This document shows positions 1 through 6,104 of a stretch of DNA of 8,881 nt, in pieces. The first letter of the stretch is position 1. Each line of letters opens with the position of its first letter. Made by a program: the position numbers and the translations under genes. The notes under the pieces are model-generated. The model was not told the DNA's origin, ran no database searches, and was given only the letters and a program-made list of their open reading frames with translations. This DNA is from Bacteroidales bacterium (GTDB lineage: Bacteria > Bacteroidota > Bacteroidia > Bacteroidales > UBA12077), in assembly GCA_003446015.1 (NCBI GenBank), contig DMBU01000010.1, positions 1 through 8,881 of the forward strand, given 5' to 3'.

Positions 1-2
1 TC

Positions 3-119
3 AATGATAATGATAACAATAATGACGATCCGCTTGGTTTCTTTCTTGCATATTCAACTTACAGAATAACAGACACAATACCCGAAAAAGATCAATGGTT
101 TGAATTGAAATGGTATTAA
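3..119 (+). CDS. C-terminal end of an unidentified protein (partial, 5' end outside window)
   Basis: An open frame of 38 codons enters from the left edge and stops at TAA (117-119). It starts with an Asn/Asp-rich run (NDNDNNNDDP) and continues with GFFLAYSTYRITDTIPEKDQ and a final FELKWY. The alternating polar/aromatic pattern and terminal aromatic residue suggest a beta-strand end, as in exported Bacteroidota proteins. The GFFLAYS segment weakly recalls the C-terminal part of DUF4249-type lipoproteins, but that is from memory and not a firm assignment. It is followed at once by a hairpin at 126-151, which fits a gene end. Function cannot be stated from so short a fragment. Confidence 0.55.
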   Translation, partial: NDNDNNNDDPLGFFLAYSTYRITDTIPEKDQWFELKWY

Positions 120-125
120 CATAGA

Positions 126-151
126 AAGGGCTGATCAAATGACCAGCCCTT
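126..151. terminator. Hairpin between convergent genes, likely shared terminator
   Basis: The 8-base arms AAGGGCTG (126-133) and CAGCCCTT (144-151) are perfectly complementary, and two more pairs can form inside after an A/C mismatch. It sits 6 bases after the plus-strand stop at 119 and 23 bases beyond the minus-strand stop at 175, where a terminator serving both directions would be expected. Neither side has a strong T-run directly after the stem: TAGTTATATT on the plus strand, TCTATGTT on the minus strand. Termination efficiency is therefore uncertain, but the placement is convincing. Confidence 0.7.
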
Positions 152-174
152 AGTTATATTATAAAATTGTTTTT

Positions 175-933
175 TTATTTAAATTCTTCTTCCATATCAG
201 GATCAACTAATATTCGCCCACAGTATTCGCAAACAATTATTTTCTTTCTTGATCGAACATCTAACTGACGTTGAGGTGGAATTTTGTTAAAACAACCTCC
301 ACAGGCGTCACGTTGTACTGAAACTACAGCCAATCCATTACGTGCATTTCCTCTGATTTTTTTGTATGCATTTCGTAAGCGGTCTTCAATCAATTCCTGA
401 ATTTCTATAGATTTATTCTTTAAATCTTCTTCATCTTTTTGAGTTTCAGATGTAATTGAATTTAATTCAGATTTTTTTTGCTCTAAATCACCTGTTCTAT
501 CTTCCAAAATTTCTTTTGACTCTGTAATAATAACACTCTTTTCTTCAATTTTTATTGAAAACTCTTTAATTCTTTTTTCGCATAATTCAATTTCAAGCGT
601 TTGAAACTCAATCTCTTTTGATAATGAATCAAATTCGCGATTATTACGAACATTGTTTTGTTGTTCAGTATATTTTTTAATTAAACCCTGAGCATCTTTA
701 ATTTCATTCTTTTTATTATTAATCGATTCTTCCAGTTTAACAACATCTTCTTCATAATTCTGAATACGAGTTTGTAATCCTTCGATTTCATCTTCCAAAT
801 CCTGAACTTCAAGAGGAAGCTCTCCACGTAAGCGCTTAATATCATCAATTTTTGAATCTACCATCTGTAGTTCAAATAAAGCCTTTAATTTTTCCGCAAC
901 AGTTAGTTCTGTGTTTTCCTTTACTTTAGCCAT
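175..933 (-). CDS. Coiled-coil protein with C-terminal C4 zinc ribbon (CT398/HP0958-like family)
   Basis: A 252-residue cytoplasmic protein without signal peptide. Residues 12-190 are rich in Glu, Lys, Leu and Ile in a heptad-like pattern and should form the long antiparallel coiled-coil hairpin of this family. The segment NNREFDSLSKEIE (97-109) fits the conserved stretch near the hairpin turn. The C-terminal zinc ribbon (formerly DUF164, now zf-RING_7) has all four ligands: CGGC (C211, C214) and CEYC (C235, C238). Studied relatives are Helicobacter pylori HP0958/FlgZ, linked to sigma-54 stability and flagellin mRNA, and Chlamydia CT398/CdsZ, linked to type III secretion. No flagellar or secretion genes occur here, so those roles should not be transferred. 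The ATG lies only 4 bases after the Nif3 stop, so the two are almost certainly co-transcribed. No Shine-Dalgarno sequence is visible. Family assignment is firm; function is open. Confidence 0.9.
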   Translation of the reverse strand: MAKVKENTELTVAEKLKALFELQMVDSKIDDIKRLRGELPLEVQDLEDEIEGLQTRIQNYEEDVVKLEESINNKKNEIKDAQGLIKKYTEQQNNVRNNREFDSLSKEIEFQTLEIELCEKRIKEFSIKIEEKSVIITESKEILEDRTGDLEQKKSELNSITSETQKDEEDLKNKSIEIQELIEDRLRNAYKKIRGNARNGLAVVSVQRDACGGCFNKIPPQRQLDVRSRKKIIVCEYCGRILVDPDMEEEFK

Positions 934-937
934 TTTT

Positions 938-2032
938 TTATAAATAATTTATCGGATTCGAATTTACTTCAGTCAAACGAACTGCAAATTTAGGGAATTT
1001 TTTTATAAGTAATTCATAAAAAAGTTCTTTTGTAATTTGTTCTGATTCAAAATGCCCAATATCGGCAATAATGATTTGTCCTTCGGCGTCAAAAAATTGG
1101 TGATATTTAAAATCTCCTGATACAAAAACATCTGCTTTTTCTTTCATCGCATTTGAAAGTAAAAAGCTACCACTACCACCACAAACAGCAACTCTTTTTA
1201 TGGGTTTGTTCAATATTTTTGTATGTCTAACAGATTTTGCCGAAAATATTTCTTTTAAACTTTTTAGAAATCTTAACTCATCCATTTCAGTCTCTAAATC
1301 TCCAACAACACCAAATCCAACCCTATCAAAAGCGTTTTCCAAAGGATAAATATCATAAGCCACCTCTTCATAAGGATGTGATTTTATTAAAGCACTTATA
1401 ATTTTATTTTTAAGGTGTTTTGGGAAAATCGTTTCGACTCTGGTTTCACGTTCAAAATGAATTTCTCCTTTATTCCCAACAAAAGGATTAGCTTCTTCAC
1501 CGGCACGAAACGAGCCTTCTCCTTCTACATTGTAACTACATAAATTATAATTCCCAATTTGACCTGCACCTGCTTCAAAAACAGCTTTTCGTGTTTCATC
1601 TGCATGATTTGTTGGAACAAAGAATACAAGTTTCATGAGCTGATTGGAAACAGGAGCTAATATTTTTTGATTCTTTAATTCAAGCTTATCTGCAATTTTA
1701 CTACTTACACCACCCCAAATACTATCAAGGTTTGTGTGTGCTGCGTAAATCGCTATATCATTTTTAATTGCTTTTAAAATAATTCGTTCTGTAAAGTTTT
1801 TACCAGTAATTTTTTTTACTCCCGACATCATTATAGGATGATGTGACAAAATTAAATTTGCTTTTTTTTCAATAGCCTCATCAACAACTTCTTCTAAAAC
1901 GTCGACTGTTATTAAAACCCCTGATAATTCCATCTCAGGATTACCAATAATTAATCCGGCATTATCATAATCTTCCTGATAAGCCAAAGGAGCAACAGAT
2001 TCCAAATAAGAAACAACTTCCTTTAATTTCAT
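938..2032 (-). CDS. Nif3-like dinuclear metal center protein, long form with PII/CutA-like insert
   Basis: 364 residues, the length of the long YqfO-type Nif3 (DUF34) proteins. The N-terminal half carries SHHP (63-66) and AHTNLD (98-103), the C-terminal half GDFKYH (306-311) and DIGHFESE (324-331). By comparison with E. coli YbgI (ligands H63, H64, D101, H215, E219), the likely metal ligands are H64, H65, D103, H327 and E331, all present. The insert at about 132-233 includes GAGQIGNY and a conserved HPYEEVAYD stretch and is the PII/CutA-like domain seen in YqfO structures. Family members form toroidal hexamers binding two metal ions per subunit. The reaction is not established, though a GTP cyclohydrolase I-like role (FolE2-like annotation) has been proposed for some. 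In the common GGVN stretch, Asn is replaced by Ser here (GGVS). It lies 36 bases after the MerR gene and 4 bases before the zinc-ribbon gene. The ATG start is supported by alignment to the family's beginning (MKLKEVVSYLE). Confidence 0.93.
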   Translation of the reverse strand: MKLKEVVSYLESVAPLAYQEDYDNAGLIIGNPEMELSGVLITVDVLEEVVDEAIEKKANLILSHHPIMMSGVKKITGKNFTERIILKAIKNDIAIYAAHTNLDSIWGGVSSKIADKLELKNQKILAPVSNQLMKLVFFVPTNHADETRKAVFEAGAGQIGNYNLCSYNVEGEGSFRAGEEANPFVGNKGEIHFERETRVETIFPKHLKNKIISALIKSHPYEEVAYDIYPLENAFDRVGFGVVGDLETEMDELRFLKSLKEIFSAKSVRHTKILNKPIKRVAVCGGSGSFLLSNAMKEKADVFVSGDFKYHQFFDAEGQIIIADIGHFESEQITKELFYELLIKKFPKFAVRLTEVNSNPINYL

Positions 2033-2061
2033 ATTGATAAGATTTTGGGGTTGAATAAAAA

Positions 2062-2078
2062 AGGGAGTTTAAACTTCC
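2062..2078 (-). terminator. Weak hairpin plus T-run overlapping the merR-type gene stop codon
   Basis: On the minus strand GGAAGTTTAAACTCCC (2078-2063) can fold with five pairs around one A/C mismatch and a TTAA loop, and is followed directly by TTTTTT (2062-2057). This is the layout of a small intrinsic terminator or attenuator, placed over the stop codon of the MerR gene and ahead of the Nif3 gene. The stem is short and A+T rich, so partial or no termination is just as likely. Confidence 0.3.
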
Positions 2079-2404
2079 TCACGTATTTCTAATAACATTG
2101 ATTTTATTTCCTTAAGAGATTTTACAACCTCAAAATTATTCATGGTTCCTTCTTTGTTTTCTTTGAGTTTCTTTTGAGCCCCTTTTAAAGTTAAACCTAG
2201 TTCTTTAACCAGATAATAAATAATATGGAAATGCTCAATATCTTCAAGGGTAAAAAACCGATTGCCTTTTTTATTTTTCTTAGGTTTGATAATATCAAAT
2301 TCTTTTTCCCAATAACGGATAAGCGAAGGATTTACGTTAAACATTTCGGCAACTTCGCCAATACTATAATATAGCTTCTCTACACGTTTTTCTTTGTAAG
2401 GCAT
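2069..2404 (-). CDS. Small MerR-family DNA-binding regulator
   Basis: 111 residues. An N-terminal MerR-type winged helix-turn-helix is clear: YYSIGEVAEMFNVNPSLIRY (12-31) is the recognition helix region, followed by WEKEF and the wing KKNKKGNRFFTLEDIEHF (42-59). A helix (about 60-83) and a short charged helix (91-110) follow and probably form the dimer coiled coil. There is no cysteine and no C-terminal effector domain, so it cannot sense metals or drugs in the way MerR, CueR or BmrR do. Comparable short MerR proteins are common in Bacteroidota near M23 peptidase and alaS genes, and target genes are generally unknown. It lies 63 bases after the propeller gene and 36 bases before the Nif3 gene, so it may regulate its own cluster, which is inference. 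ATG start; an internal Met at 21 lies within the HTH and would destroy it. Confidence 0.88.
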   Translation of the reverse strand: MPYKEKRVEKLYYSIGEVAEMFNVNPSLIRYWEKEFDIIKPKKNKKGNRFFTLEDIEHFHIIYYLVKELGLTLKGAQKKLKENKEGTMNNFEVVKSLKEIKSMLLEIREEV

Positions 2405-2435
2405 ACCTGATTTATATTAAGGACTGTTGAACGAA

Positions 2436-2466
2436 TAAAATTATAAAATAAATTGAAACAAACAAA
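2436..2466 (-). promoter_or_regulatory. Possible Bacteroides-type promoter ahead of the MerR gene
   Basis: On the minus strand TTTG (2466-2463) is followed after 19 bases by TAATTTTA (2443-2436), a 7-of-8 match to the Bacteroides -7 consensus TAnnTTTG. It sits in the 63-base gap between the propeller gene and the MerR gene and would give a leader of about 25 bases. In DNA this A+T rich such near-matches arise by chance, so support is modest. Confidence 0.3.
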
Positions 2467-2467
2467 G

Positions 2468-3961
2468 TTATTTCTTTACTCCAAAACAATATAAATATCC
2501 ATCTCGTGAAGCAATATATATTTTATTATCCCAAACTATTGGAGTTGATTCAAATGTACCATCTCTTTTATCCAGCAACTCAAAATGATTTTGATCATCA
2601 TATCTAAAAATATAAATCCCCCAATAGCCAGCTACAATTAATTTATCATCGACAAATATGGGAGTTGAAATTGAAGGGCCAACTTTATATGAAAAAACTA
2701 ATTCAGGCGTATTGTATACAGAAATACTGTCAGGACCTAACACTATTTTAGTAGAATCAATCCTTTTATGATCAACTACATATAAGTAACTATCAATTCC
2801 AATAAAAGCAGCTAAATGAGTTTTATTATTCTCAATATAATTATCATTTATTCCTATTGATCCTATTATACCACCTTCCCAACCTGAAAAATCTTTATCT
2901 TCGACCGGAAAATACCATACTGCTGCTTCTGTAGGTTTTTTCGATGGGTTTAGTTTAAAAGCACCACCCTTACCTTTAATATATTGTTTTTCGACCGAAA
3001 CTAAAATACAACTATCAGAAGTAACGATGGTTGAACCATCCATATCGGATCCAATATAAAAGTCCCAATCGAGTTCACGTAATTTCAGATTATATCCAAA
3101 AACGTGGCCAGATCCTGATGCAACATATATTCTGTTATTTAATAAGGCAGGTGACGATTCTGTTACAATGTTATTTTTGTGTTTTTTCACATCGTCGAAA
3201 TTATATAGTTTTCTTTCCTGTATAATTTCTGGCTGAAACATCCCGTTTAACATGCTCCCTTTTCTATGATCGGGATTAAATACCGTAAAGTAAGAATTTT
3301 CTAATCCTAAATAAGCAGTATCATTTAAAATCAAGGCAGAGCCATCCACATCGCGAGAATAGCTATCAGTCCATTTTTGATCCATACGCCATAACTCTTT
3401 ACCTGTAAAATAAGATATAGCTCTGTAACTGGGGATGTGTTTTGAGTCTAAGAAATTTCCAATACCCAGTCTGCTCCCTTGCAAAATTACAACAGCATTT
3501 TCAGGTTTGTCAGGATTATTATTCACCCATATAGTACCTGTTCCTTTTACTACATCATCAAATTCATATTGCCAAATTAATTCACCTCTTTCTGCATCTA
3601 TTTTTTTTAAGTGATGGTCATATGCCCCTTGAATAAGGTAAAGTTTACCGTTTTCTTTTACAAGTAGTGGTTGTCCTGTCCATCCAGCTCCCGACCATGT
3701 TTTTGATCCAATCTTACGCGAAATTACCGTTTCTCCGGTTCCTAATAAATGCTTCCAAACTACATCAAGTTTATCTGGTGCGTTTTTACCATAAAAATTT
3801 CGTTGCCAGTTTCCTAAAAAGGTTGGTATAATTGGATAAGTTAGTGTGTCATTTGAAGCAATACTGTCAATGCTAACACTATTATTCAAATCCTGAGCAT
3901 ATGAATAAAAAAAATTCCCCACCAATAGGGGAACTATTATAATTTTTGCAATGATTCTCAT
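2468..3961 (-). CDS. Secreted PQQ-like beta-propeller protein, function unknown
   Basis: 497 residues from the ATG at 3961. A TTG six codons upstream extends the frame but overlaps the preceding gene by 8 bases. The ATG gives a normal signal peptide (MRIIAKIIIVPLLVGNFFYS), probably cut after A22 (SYA/QD). No lipobox cysteine is present, so the product is expected free in the periplasm or exported. The mature part shows repeating blades of the PQQ/WD-like type: ESSPALLNNRIYVASGSGHV at about 268-287, STPIFVDDKLIVAGYWGIYI at about 432-451, and ESTPIVWDNKIYIASRDGYL at about 471-490. An early block has TGQPLLV and YLIQGAYDHHLKKIDAERGE (about 95-127). These suggest a propeller of roughly seven or eight blades, resembling BamB or PQQ dehydrogenases in fold only: no dehydrogenase catalytic or cytochrome motif is visible. 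It starts 10 bases after an M23 peptidase stop, so co-expression is likely. A scaffold or binding role at the cell envelope is inference. Confidence 0.85.
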   Translation of the reverse strand: MRIIAKIIIVPLLVGNFFYSYAQDLNNSVSIDSIASNDTLTYPIIPTFLGNWQRNFYGKNAPDKLDVVWKHLLGTGETVISRKIGSKTWSGAGWTGQPLLVKENGKLYLIQGAYDHHLKKIDAERGELIWQYEFDDVVKGTGTIWVNNNPDKPENAVVILQGSRLGIGNFLDSKHIPSYRAISYFTGKELWRMDQKWTDSYSRDVDGSALILNDTAYLGLENSYFTVFNPDHRKGSMLNGMFQPEIIQERKLYNFDDVKKHKNNIVTESSPALLNNRIYVASGSGHVFGYNLKLRELDWDFYIGSDMDGSTIVTSDSCILVSVEKQYIKGKGGAFKLNPSKKPTEAAVWYFPVEDKDFSGWEGGIIGSIGINDNYIENNKTHLAAFIGIDSYLYVVDHKRIDSTKIVLGPDSISVYNTPELVFSYKVGPSISTPIFVDDKLIVAGYWGIYIFRYDDQNHFELLDKRDGTFESTPIVWDNKIYIASRDGYLYCFGVKK

Positions 3962-3971
3962 GTTAAATATT

Positions 3972-4943
3972 TTAATCAAATGACTGACCGCTATTTGAGG
4001 ATATAAATATCATTTTATCAAACTCCTCAGGACTTAAATCATTAAAATAAAAATGAACAGGGTTTACCTTTTTATTATTTTTGAAAACTTCGTAATGTAA
4101 ATGAGGAGCAGTTGAAGTCCCAGTTGATCCAACAAAACCAATAATTTCACCTCGTTTCACATGTTGACCTTTTTTGACATTAAAGCCATTCAAATGTGCG
4201 TAGAGGGTTTTATATCCAAAACCGTGATCAATAACTACTCTTTTACCATAACCACGAAGCGAATTTTCAACTATCTCCACTACACCATCTCCTGTTGCAT
4301 ATATATCAGTACCTGTTGGAGCAGTAAAGTCCATTCCGTAATGAAATTTTCTTATTTTATAAATTGGATGAATTCTCCATCCCCAACCTGAAGCTGTTCG
4401 TCTTAAATCGTTATTAGATATAGGCATAATAGCAGGAACACATGCAACCATTTTCTCCTTATTCTTTGCCATCTCAATAACATTATCGTAAGATTTTGAT
4501 TGTACGTAAAGCTTTTTAGTTATTTTATCAAGTCTTCGTGTAGTTTCTGTAACTAAATCCGAGTTTTTAAATCCTTGTAAATCGATATATCTGTTTGTAC
4601 CACCAAACCCAGCGGAACGAACTGATGGAGGAATTGGTTCAGCTTCAAATATTACACGATAGATGTTATCGTCTCTTTTTTGCAAATCCTCCAGTGTTCT
4701 TTCAACTAGATCGAATTGATTATTCAAAACCGCATATTGGGTTTCAAGCTGTTGATTTTCTCTTATCAAGCCTTTTTCTTTTGGGGTATCAAAAAAGATG
4801 ATAAAGAAAACATTATAGATTATAGCAATTAATAAAGTAGCAGTAAAATAAGTAAGAAAACGATAAAATTTTTGTTTCCCAGTAAGAACTATTTTATCGT
4901 ATTTTAAGCTGTTATGATCAAATTTGTACTTTACTTTAGCCAT
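3972..4943 (-). CDS. Membrane-anchored M23 family metallopeptidase (paralog A)
   Basis: 323 residues from the ATG at 4943. A GTG two codons upstream is possible, but the ATG makes the protein align end to end with its neighbour (MAKVKYKFD against MSKIKYQFD). A basic cytoplasmic N-terminus is followed by one transmembrane helix (about 30-51), a coiled-coil region (54-92), a conserved linker with EAEPIPPSVR and AGFGG, and a C-terminal LytM/M23 domain (about 185-300). Zinc ligands by comparison with LytM are H201 and D205 (HYGMD) and H283; catalytic histidines are H250 (YAH) and H281 (HLH). All are present, so an active endopeptidase cleaving peptidoglycan peptides in the periplasm is likely. 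The GWGWRIHPIY segment (186-195) fits the usual GxRxHP stretch of active members. It follows paralog B by 44 bases and precedes the propeller gene by 10. Substrate bond and cell-cycle role are unknown. Confidence 0.92.
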   Translation of the reverse strand: MAKVKYKFDHNSLKYDKIVLTGKQKFYRFLTYFTATLLIAIIYNVFFIIFFDTPKEKGLIRENQQLETQYAVLNNQFDLVERTLEDLQKRDDNIYRVIFEAEPIPPSVRSAGFGGTNRYIDLQGFKNSDLVTETTRRLDKITKKLYVQSKSYDNVIEMAKNKEKMVACVPAIMPISNNDLRRTASGWGWRIHPIYKIRKFHYGMDFTAPTGTDIYATGDGVVEIVENSLRGYGKRVVIDHGFGYKTLYAHLNGFNVKKGQHVKRGEIIGFVGSTGTSTAPHLHYEVFKNNKKVNPVHFYFNDLSPEEFDKMIFISSNSGQSFD

Positions 4944-4963
4944 AAACACTTTTATTTATGCGC

Positions 4964-4971
4964 CAAATATA
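4964..4971 (-). promoter_or_regulatory. Possible internal -7 promoter element between the two M23 genes
   Basis: TATATTTG on the minus strand matches the Bacteroides -7 consensus TAnnTTTG exactly. It lies in the 44-base gap, 20 bases before the ATG of paralog A. No TTG is found 19-21 bases upstream (that region is the stop of paralog B), so only half of the promoter is supported. It could give paralog A some independent expression. Confidence 0.3.
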
Positions 4972-4987
4972 ATGAAATATTTTAATA

Positions 4988-5959
4988 TTAGTCCATCGGG
5001 TTGCGTCTTTTTGAGCACGCTTCAACCATCAACTCATACTCTTCAGCACTAATGTCATTAAAATAGTAATTAATAGGATCTACAGGATGATTATTTAATT
5101 TAACTTCGTAATGTAAATGAGCTCCGGTTGAACGTCCGGTATCTCCCAGCTTTCCAATAACTTCGCCACGCTTTACCTTTTGTCCCTCATCAACCAGAAT
5201 TTTGTCCAGATGTGCATATACCGTTTTATATCCATATCCATGATCTACAGTTACACGATTTCCGTATCCGAAGAAAGAATAACCTGACTCTACAACAACT
5301 CCATCGCCAGTTACGAATATGTCAGAACCCTCAGGTCCGGTAAAATCCATACCATGATGCATGGTTAGTTTTCCTGTAAAAGGATCTTGTCTGGAACCAA
5401 AATAATCACTAATCCGTGCAAAATCCTTTAAGGCAACTGGTTGTATTGCGGGTATACATGCAATCATTTTTTCTTTATTCTTAGCTAATTCAATAACTGT
5501 ATCAAATGATTTAGATTGAACGTATATTTTTTTAGAGATGACATCAACTTTCTTAAATGTTTCAATTAATACATCAGAATTATCATAACCTTCTAAATCT
5601 AAATAACGATTTACACCACCAAAACCTGCCTCTCTAACGGATGGAGGAATAGGTTCTAATTCAAAAATCGATCTGTATAAATAATCATCTCTTTGTTGTA
5701 TATCATTAATAATAAGACCGATGCCATCCATCCTGTCGTTTAAAACATCATATTTTGATAAAAGAATTTCTTTTTCTTCTTCCAACATTAAAACTTTAGG
5801 TGTTTTATAAATGGAGGTATAAATCAAATTTACTGCTACTGCAGATAAACCTGTAACAACAACAAAGGCTAAAACTCTCTGGATTTTTTCTTTCCAAACA
5901 AGTTTAACTTTTTTAAAAGTAAGAGTTTTTGAATCAAATTGATATTTGATCTTAGACAT
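4988..5959 (-). CDS. Membrane-anchored M23 family metallopeptidase (paralog B)
   Basis: 323 residues, same architecture as the downstream gene: basic N-terminus, one transmembrane helix (about 29-50), coiled coil (54-92), linker with LEPIPPSVRE and AGFGG, and an M23 domain (about 185-300). My hand alignment of the two proteins runs without a gap over all 323 positions with about half the residues identical; identity is highest in 95-125, 143-170 and the catalytic motifs, and lowest in the membrane and coiled-coil parts. H201, D205 (HHGMD), H250, H281 and H283 are intact, so activity is expected. One difference stands out: RIHP of paralog A is RQDP here (D192 in place of His). It is the first gene of the minus-strand group, with a good promoter at 6000-6030 and a predicted leader of about 35 bases. 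Likely an inner-membrane-anchored peptidoglycan endopeptidase or its regulator. Confidence 0.92.
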   Translation of the reverse strand: MSKIKYQFDSKTLTFKKVKLVWKEKIQRVLAFVVVTGLSAVAVNLIYTSIYKTPKVLMLEEEKEILLSKYDVLNDRMDGIGLIINDIQQRDDYLYRSIFELEPIPPSVREAGFGGVNRYLDLEGYDNSDVLIETFKKVDVISKKIYVQSKSFDTVIELAKNKEKMIACIPAIQPVALKDFARISDYFGSRQDPFTGKLTMHHGMDFTGPEGSDIFVTGDGVVVESGYSFFGYGNRVTVDHGYGYKTVYAHLDKILVDEGQKVKRGEVIGKLGDTGRSTGAHLHYEVKLNNHPVDPINYYFNDISAEEYELMVEACSKRRNPMD

Positions 5960-5999
5960 ATTCTATTACAATAAATATAAAAAAACACAACGTTAGCGA

Positions 6000-6030
6000 C
6001 AAATCTAAAGTAAATAAATTAATTTTACAA
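6000..6030 (-). promoter_or_regulatory. Bacteroides-type promoter for the minus-strand gene group
   Basis: On the minus strand TTG (6030-6028) is followed after exactly 20 bases by TAGATTTG (6007-6000), a perfect match to the -7 consensus TAnnTTTG with the preferred 19-21 base spacing of the Bacteroidota primary sigma factor. Transcription would begin near 5993-5996 and leave a leader of about 35 bases before the ATG at 5959. This is the best promoter seen in the window. The 145-base gap also contains the alaS upstream region; for alaS I found only TATATTTT (6060-6067, plus strand), one mismatch from the -7 consensus, with no TTG at the right distance. Confidence 0.65.
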
Positions 6031-6104
6031 CCCTATACAATATAAAAATAATCTTATTCTATATTTTAATTAAGAAGTTTTAACTGTTTTTAAAATAGGT
6101 TTTT

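Noticed and set aside
3031..3225. Open plus-strand frame of 64 codons inside the propeller gene
   Set aside because: It is antisense to a well-supported secreted protein, has no recognisable motif and no start signal. It looks like a by-product of the coding strand's composition.
4161..4391. Open plus-strand frame of 76 codons antisense to M23 paralog A
   Set aside because: It lies over the conserved catalytic region of the peptidase, which fixes the real frame. Its own protein is Cys/Ser/Ile-rich without pattern.
4595..4801. Open plus-strand frame of 68 codons antisense to the coiled-coil part of paralog A
   Set aside because: No independent promoter or family resemblance; explained by the opposite gene.
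5960..6104. Possible riboswitch, T-box or tRNA-like leader before alaS
   Set aside because: The gap is only 145 bases, very AT-rich, and shared with a divergent promoter. I found no strong stem set, no T-box-like sequence and no terminator/antiterminator pair.
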